Both the position numbers and the translations under genes were made by a program. Below are positions 59,707-64,000 of a DNA stretch of 64,000 bases, one piece after another (the first letter of the stretch is position 1; the number at the start of each line of letters is the position of its first letter). The notes below the pieces were generated by a model, which saw nothing but the letters and a program-made list of their open reading frames with translations, did not search any database and had not been told where the DNA came from. Source of the stretch: Marthasterias glacialis (Eukaryota; Echinodermata; Asteroidea; Forcipulatida; Asteriidae); NCBI GenBank assembly GCA_911728455.2, contig OU452230.1:4084256-4148255 (forward strand). The letters run 5' to 3'.

Positions 59707-59905
59707 TAAATACTCCTGGGTCAAAATATTAACCAATATTTCTGGGTCAGTTTGACCCAGAATCTTTGTCAGTGTGACCTTTAATATGGTAAGTATTTTG
59801 ACATTTTGACTTGTATTCAGGGTCACTTTGACACGGACTCCGGGTCAAACTGACCCAGAATTGGTCAAGCCCCCTCAAACCCGGAATCCGGGTCAATGCT
59901 GAGTA
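59707..59905. repeat. TGGGTCA/TGACCCA-rich repeat, copy 2
   Basis: Contains TTCTGGGTCAGTTTGACCCAG and CGGGTCAAACTGACCCAGAA, short hairpins in both orientations, related to 46712-46930. Probably a decayed inverted-repeat element family. Confidence 0.65.
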
Positions 59906-59989
59906 TAGGTAATATTATGATTAATTCGGGTATATAACATGTTTTGATTTCCTCTAGGAAGAAGGGTGTTGGCTCTGACAAGAGACCCT

Positions 59990-60090
59990 TGATTTGTTCC
60001 CAACGTTTCGACTCGTGTGTATCTACTCGTCATGGTTCTCCTGATGACGGCTTGTTTAATACTATAGTCGAAACGTTGAAAACAAACCAA
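59990..60090. repeat. Inverted repeat with hammerhead-like motif
   Basis: GATTTGTTCCCAACGTTTCGACT near the left is mirrored by AGTCGAAACGTTGAAAACAAACC on the right. The plus strand carries CTGATGA (60041-60047) and GAAAC (60070-60074) about 22 bases apart, as in the repeats at 6687 and 18706. The left half read on the minus strand carries the matching GTCGAAACGTTG end, so this looks like two head-to-head ends of that repeat type. Confidence 0.5.
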
Positions 60091-61357
60091 TCGGCTCTTT
60101 TCAGAGTAACATCTGTCTACTCAGAAAAAGATATAAACTTTGTGTGTCCGAAATAATGTGAGTCATGTTACACTATCGAAATTTCCTTTTTCAGAAGTAA
60201 ACAAAACAAAAAAATAAATAAATAATTAGACTTAATTTTTCTTCTACAAAAACTAGGTGTTCTGGCATAACGGTCAATTCCGCTGAAAAGGAAAAATAGT
60301 TTGACAAGTTTTGATATTTCTGCGATCGTTCAACAACTTGAACTCGCGGCGGCCGGTGTTGACATTCACGAATCTGCACGAACGACGAGTACGCGTGGTC
60401 GCGTGCAATATACATTTAATAGGTATATACTATGTACAGTGAACGCGTCTCTTTCATTTGTATGAATGAAGTACCGTACGCATGAATTTTCTTGCTTACT
60501 ACCGTTTGATTTTGATCTGAAGTACGGGTCTAGGCCTAATAGGTATTATGTCTGGGAAACGTTTTAGCAGCCAACAACAAAGAAAACAAACCTATGAATT
60601 CGTGATACTTCTTGAGTAAAGAATTTTTAAAAAGTTCAAACTCCAGTTTTTGAAAAACTTGTACGGTACCTTTAATTGGGGACATCACGTAACACTTCAT
60701 TGTGACGTGATAGATCTTGTAAAAAATCCACCTTTATGTTGATAATTATAAGGTGATGCAACTCATTACGTCATGATTAGGAAGTACAAAAATGAAGGCG
60801 AACATGGTTCGGGGCGTGGAGAAGGTGGAGAAAAAAAGAAGGAAAGAAAAACGAACAAGAACAAGAGGTGTTTTGGGCTTGAGGCCCGAACAAAAACTGC
60901 AGAAGCGTAAAAAGATCAATAACGAAGATCCGTTTTCGCTGTAGCAAACTTCGACACGACTTACCATCGGGCGACTAATGACTCCAATGTTGGCGTCAGT
61001 GTTCGTGACTTGTTGCAAACGTTTTGACATTTGATCCCAATGTTGGCGTCAATATTTAAGATGGATACCCCCCACAGAGCCACGATCTAGACGTGAGAAC
61101 TAGATGGCAATCTCTATGACTGATCCCTGAAATCTAACCAGTCGGCGTGGCGATGTAGTTTTATTTTATGTAGTCTTGGCTCTTCATACCCTGCTGCATA
61201 AAATAGATTTCCATTGTGTTACCGCAAACCTCACAAGATAAATATTAATATCATTTTGCTTCTACACCAAAGTTATCTGTTTTCAACGTTTAAGTGTGAT
61301 AACAAAATCAGCAAACGCTTGGAAAAATTAGTTTTACACTGCAAAAAATGTAGTGTT
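60091..61357. other. Intergenic sequence
   Basis: No supported gene. AT-rich with scattered CA/CG-containing stretches; the frame on the minus strand at 60746-61030 has no recognisable domain. The phrase CCCAATGTTGGCGTCA occurs twice (about 60982 and 61036). Confidence 0.4.
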
Positions 61358-61501
61358 AAATTCGTCGTGTGCCCGGCAAAAGAACGTAAGGGAAAGTTAC
61401 CGGCAAAAGGACGTAAGCAATATATGTTAAAACAAACTACTTTATGTTTCCGGCAAAAGGGCGTAAGGCGTTACGCCCTTTTGCCGGGCGCACGGCGAAT
61501 T
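61358..61501. mobile_element. Hairpin element with CCGGCAAAAG repeats
   Basis: Three direct copies of CCGGCAAAAG(G/A)(G/A)CGTAAG lie at about 61373, 61410 and 61450. The last pairs perfectly with TTACGCCCTTTTGCCGG (61471-61487), 17-base arms around a 4-base GGCG loop. The first copy, with its flank AATTCGTCGTGTGC, can pair instead with GCGCACGGCGAATT on the right. Two alternative foldings are therefore possible. Confidence 0.8.
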
Positions 61502-61628
61502 GATTCTCTTGGTATCTATATGTGACAACGCCAACATGGTGTTAATTTTACCTACGATAATAAAGCAATGGGGATTACTGACACCATGTCGGTGTTGTCA
61601 CATAAAAAAAAGATACCAAGAAAAACAA
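61502..61628. mobile_element. Adjacent inverted-repeat element
   Basis: Left arm TTCTCTTGGTATCTATATGTG then ACAACGCCAACATGGTG; right arm CACCATGTCGGTGTTGT then CACAT and AGATACCAAGAAAA. Arms are about 38 bp with few mismatches and a central loop of about 40 bp. It abuts the hairpin at 61358-61501. Confidence 0.8.
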
Positions 61629-62072
61629 TTTAACACCCCAGTTTCTGCAGTGTACAAGCAAAATTATATCAGTGGTACCCTGCGCGTTGGCGTACAAACG
61701 ACAAAGAAAACAGAATAATATTCTTATCCCCATTGCAAACATGAACATCTATTATAATCGGTTGTGGGAGTGACGAACTCACAGTGTTTTATGAACTCGG
61801 TCTGTTTTTATCAGTTTGTATCTGTTTTGAACCGATTTTTATCTGATTTTAATTGATCTGCAGTTTTAAACAGTATGTCAATGTCTGTATCAAATTGTCA
61901 CCAGTCCAGCTCAGTCTGGAAGCCGTTAGAACTGACAATAAGATGCTAACGACAGAGCAGGCTGGATACAACAGATCAGACGCACCATGTTTACCTAGTA
62001 GAAAAAGTGCGCAACAGACGACGACGACGTTGGTTGCAGTACCCGCTGCTAAATAGGATTCGAACAACCTCT

Positions 62073-62245
62073 AGCTGCCGGGCAGTCTCGGTTGTCTATA
62101 GTTGGCAAGACATCTGCTCTAGAAATGGCGGGGGTCGTGGGTTCGAATCCCACCCAAAGAATATGCATGTAAGGTTGTTCTTTCCACAGGACTCGGGAAA
62201 ACACTGAGTATATACCGTGATTAACACTCAATGGGCAAAAAAATA
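62073..62245 (+). mobile_element. tRNA-derived SINE, family 3
   Basis: Begins GCCGGGCAGTCTCGGTTGTC with a tRNA-like 5' half, then GTGGGTTCGAATCCCACCC, a perfect B box within a paired T-arm. A non-tRNA body (GGACTCGGGAAAACACTGAG) follows and ends at an A-rich tail (62237-62250). The acceptor stem cannot close, so this is a SINE rather than a working tRNA gene. Confidence 0.7.
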
Positions 62246-62250
62246 ATAAT

Positions 62251-62814
62251 GATAAAGAAATCATTGGTTAACAATTTTAAAATCTCTCTAATTGGAACCC
62301 ATACATTTGAAGTGTTTTCCGCAATTCTTTTGCATAAAGCCTGGTGAACAAATCCTTTCTGACGACCCGTGAGCAATTAACTGGGGGGCATGGATTTAAA
62401 AACAATTGGCCTCGTATATAAATTACCTGATCAAAAAGGTTGGCCAGCGTTGGTAAACACTAAAATCCAACGCCTGCATGTTCTTATCTCTCAATAGGTA
62501 GCAACATATTAACAGTTGTTTGTTACGGCATATACGAAATAGTGAGCTGATAATCTTCAGTTTAGTTGACAGTGTATTCTATAGCGTTCATGCCGAGTAA
62601 TGAGATGTCATAATGCTACAGTTTGCGATCACCTTAGCCACTGAAATCCCCGAAATAAACATGAACCGTTCCTCATTGTTTTGATTAGCCTAAAGGTGAC
62701 CACCTAATTAAATGCAATTGTCACAGGTTGATTGCACGGTGTGTTGATTAAAAAACAAAAACAAATAGCAACTGATTTGAATGAATTAGTTACTCTTAAG
62801 AAGAAAAAAATATT
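62251..62814. other. Intergenic sequence
   Basis: No gene or repeat recognised. Confidence 0.4.
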
Positions 62815-63018
62815 ATTACCATCATTATCATCACCACCACCTCCACCACCACCACCACCGCTGCCACCACTACCGTCGTCATCATTATCACCATCATGTT
62901 CATCATCATTATCATCATCCCCATCCCCATCACCACCATCACCACCACCACTGTCGTCATCATGTTCATCATCAATATCGTTATTATTGTTATAGTTATT
63001 ATTATTATTACCCCTTTA
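62815..63018. repeat. CAT/CAC/ATT triplet-rich microsatellite
   Basis: Impure trinucleotide array shifting from CAC-rich to CAT-rich to ATT-rich blocks, with CTGCCACC and GTCGTCATCAT insertions repeated. Frames across it give Pro-, Ser- and Ile-rich artefacts. Confidence 0.92.
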
Positions 63019-63520
63019 GATAGAGAGATATACTTATATCATCGTCACGGGAAATTTTGTCAAGTTTTGAAAAAAATAAATGCATTTCTGTACACAATGG
63101 AAATGCTCTCATGACACTGAGTGCTGATTCTGTAACACAATTTCCATCTCCTGTAATTGAATTGCAAGTCTCAGTAGAGTGGTTTTTGCTCGTAAGCTAA
63201 TTGAATGTTCCGTTCACATCCCAAGAGACACATAGGGGAAAAAACAAGGTGATCTTTATGAGGAGGAGGTTTCCCTATAGCTATGATTCTGATTTTGTTG
63301 AGACCCCATTTCTTTGGGGTCCCACGCGTGAAAAAGAGGAAGAAAGGGGTCCTCTTCTTGATAGGCTTCGCGGTTGACTTGCTGGTGGCATCTAATCATG
63401 ATTGCTTATGGGCTGAGGTCTAATATCCGTCTCCCGTGTACTGTAGAGACCATGGAACATCATCTCTCAGCCGACCTATTTACAACAGCACCAAGCCAAC
63501 TGTAGCTTACGAAACACACG

Positions 63521-63850
63521 AGCAAAATAACCAGTTGGTTCTTATCATTTGCTTATTAATTTGTTCCCGGAATAGCACCGGTAAGCTCATTAATCTGAAA
63601 GTCTGATGCGAGGTTAGTTTTACTTCCAGTGTGATTGAAATAACTTTGAATAAAGCCAGTCTTAAAACTATGTTACTCCAAAAAAAAATTAAATAAATAA
63701 ATAAATAAATAAAGCACACAACCAAGTAACCAGTTGGTTCTTATTTTTGCTTAATAATTTGCGAGGTGGGTTTTACTTCCAGTGTGATTAAAATAACATT
63801 GAATAAAAGCCAGCCTTAACGTTGTTACCCCAACAAAAATGAAATAAATT
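63521..63850. repeat. Two direct copies of a roughly 125-170 bp unit
   Basis: ACCAGTTGGTTCTTAT, then GCTTA.TAATTTG, then TTTTACTTCCAGTGTGATT and AAATAAC.TTGAATAAA.GCCAG occur at about 63529-63660 and again at 63730-63815. They are separated by a (TAAA)n patch. The second copy lacks about 45 bases present in the first. Confidence 0.8.
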
Positions 63851-64000
63851 GAAAAACAACATGTTGCGTTCCCTTGAATCCAAGTGCTCGTATTCGAGGC
63901 TTCATCATAGTACTTTCTTTTTTAATTGATTTGATTCATTACAGAGGCGATTATTTTGTCTGAGCACCGTTCGACCTGGCAGACCTCCACCCAAACATAC
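63851..64000. other. Window end, nothing recognised
   Basis: No gene or repeat is recognised in the last 150 bases. Confidence 0.4.

Noticed and set aside
62073-62160. tRNA gene (good B box GGTTCGAATCC)
   Set aside because: No closed acceptor stem or convincing anticodon arm, and a SINE body with A-rich tail follows.

Overview
This window looks like nuclear DNA from a gene-poor, repeat-rich animal genome, most likely a marine invertebrate. An echinoderm or a related deuterostome would fit, but that is an inference from the repeat repertoire and I cannot name a species. The evidence is the lack of any long uninterrupted host gene, short open segments bounded by GT/AG splice signals, tRNA-derived SINEs, a LINE with a 14-bp target duplication, several families of short inverted-repeat DNA transposons, and long simple-sequence arrays. 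I found no rRNA, no convincing functional tRNA, no CRISPR array and no prokaryotic features.

Layout. 1-5.6 kb holds a possible degenerate ORF split by a TTAA-flanked MITE, a 463-bp perfect 8-bp microsatellite, and one MITE nested inside another. 5.6-25 kb is intergenic sequence with simple repeats, two minisatellites, two copies of a repeat ending in a hammerhead-like motif, and single copies of three MITE families that recur elsewhere. 25-31.5 kb has one weak signal-peptide-like exon and a tRNA-derived SINE. 31.5-34.8 kb is a second copy of the TTAA-type MITE, split by a 5'-truncated CR1/L2/jockey-group LINE whose ORF is still open. 35-47 kb is mostly intergenic, with a MITE, SINE fragments, tandem repeats and one candidate transmembrane exon. 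47.8-59.3 kb is the best host-gene territory: a signal-peptide first exon, a run of plus-strand exon candidates in mostly compatible phase, one of which resembles part of a zona pellucida (ZP) module, and a ten-cysteine von Willebrand factor C-like exon. MITEs, a nested hAT element and foldback hairpins are interspersed here. 59.3-64 kb holds hairpin elements, a SINE and microsatellites.

How it fits together. Exons at 47859-47976, 53432-53563, 53706-53903, 55063-55212, 56039-56171 and 58992-59225 are all on the plus strand and encode secreted-protein features. They may be one extracellular-protein gene or two. The phases allow signal peptide to VWC directly (phase 1 to 1), and a chain of the 53.7, 55.1 and 56.0 kb exons (phase 2 throughout). 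The rest of the sequence is best read as layers of transposon insertion whose nesting gives relative ages. Nothing here is clearly a previously undescribed system. The most unusual objects are the near-perfect hairpins (50989, 56998, 61358), the hammerhead-like repeat family, and the secreted-gene exons.
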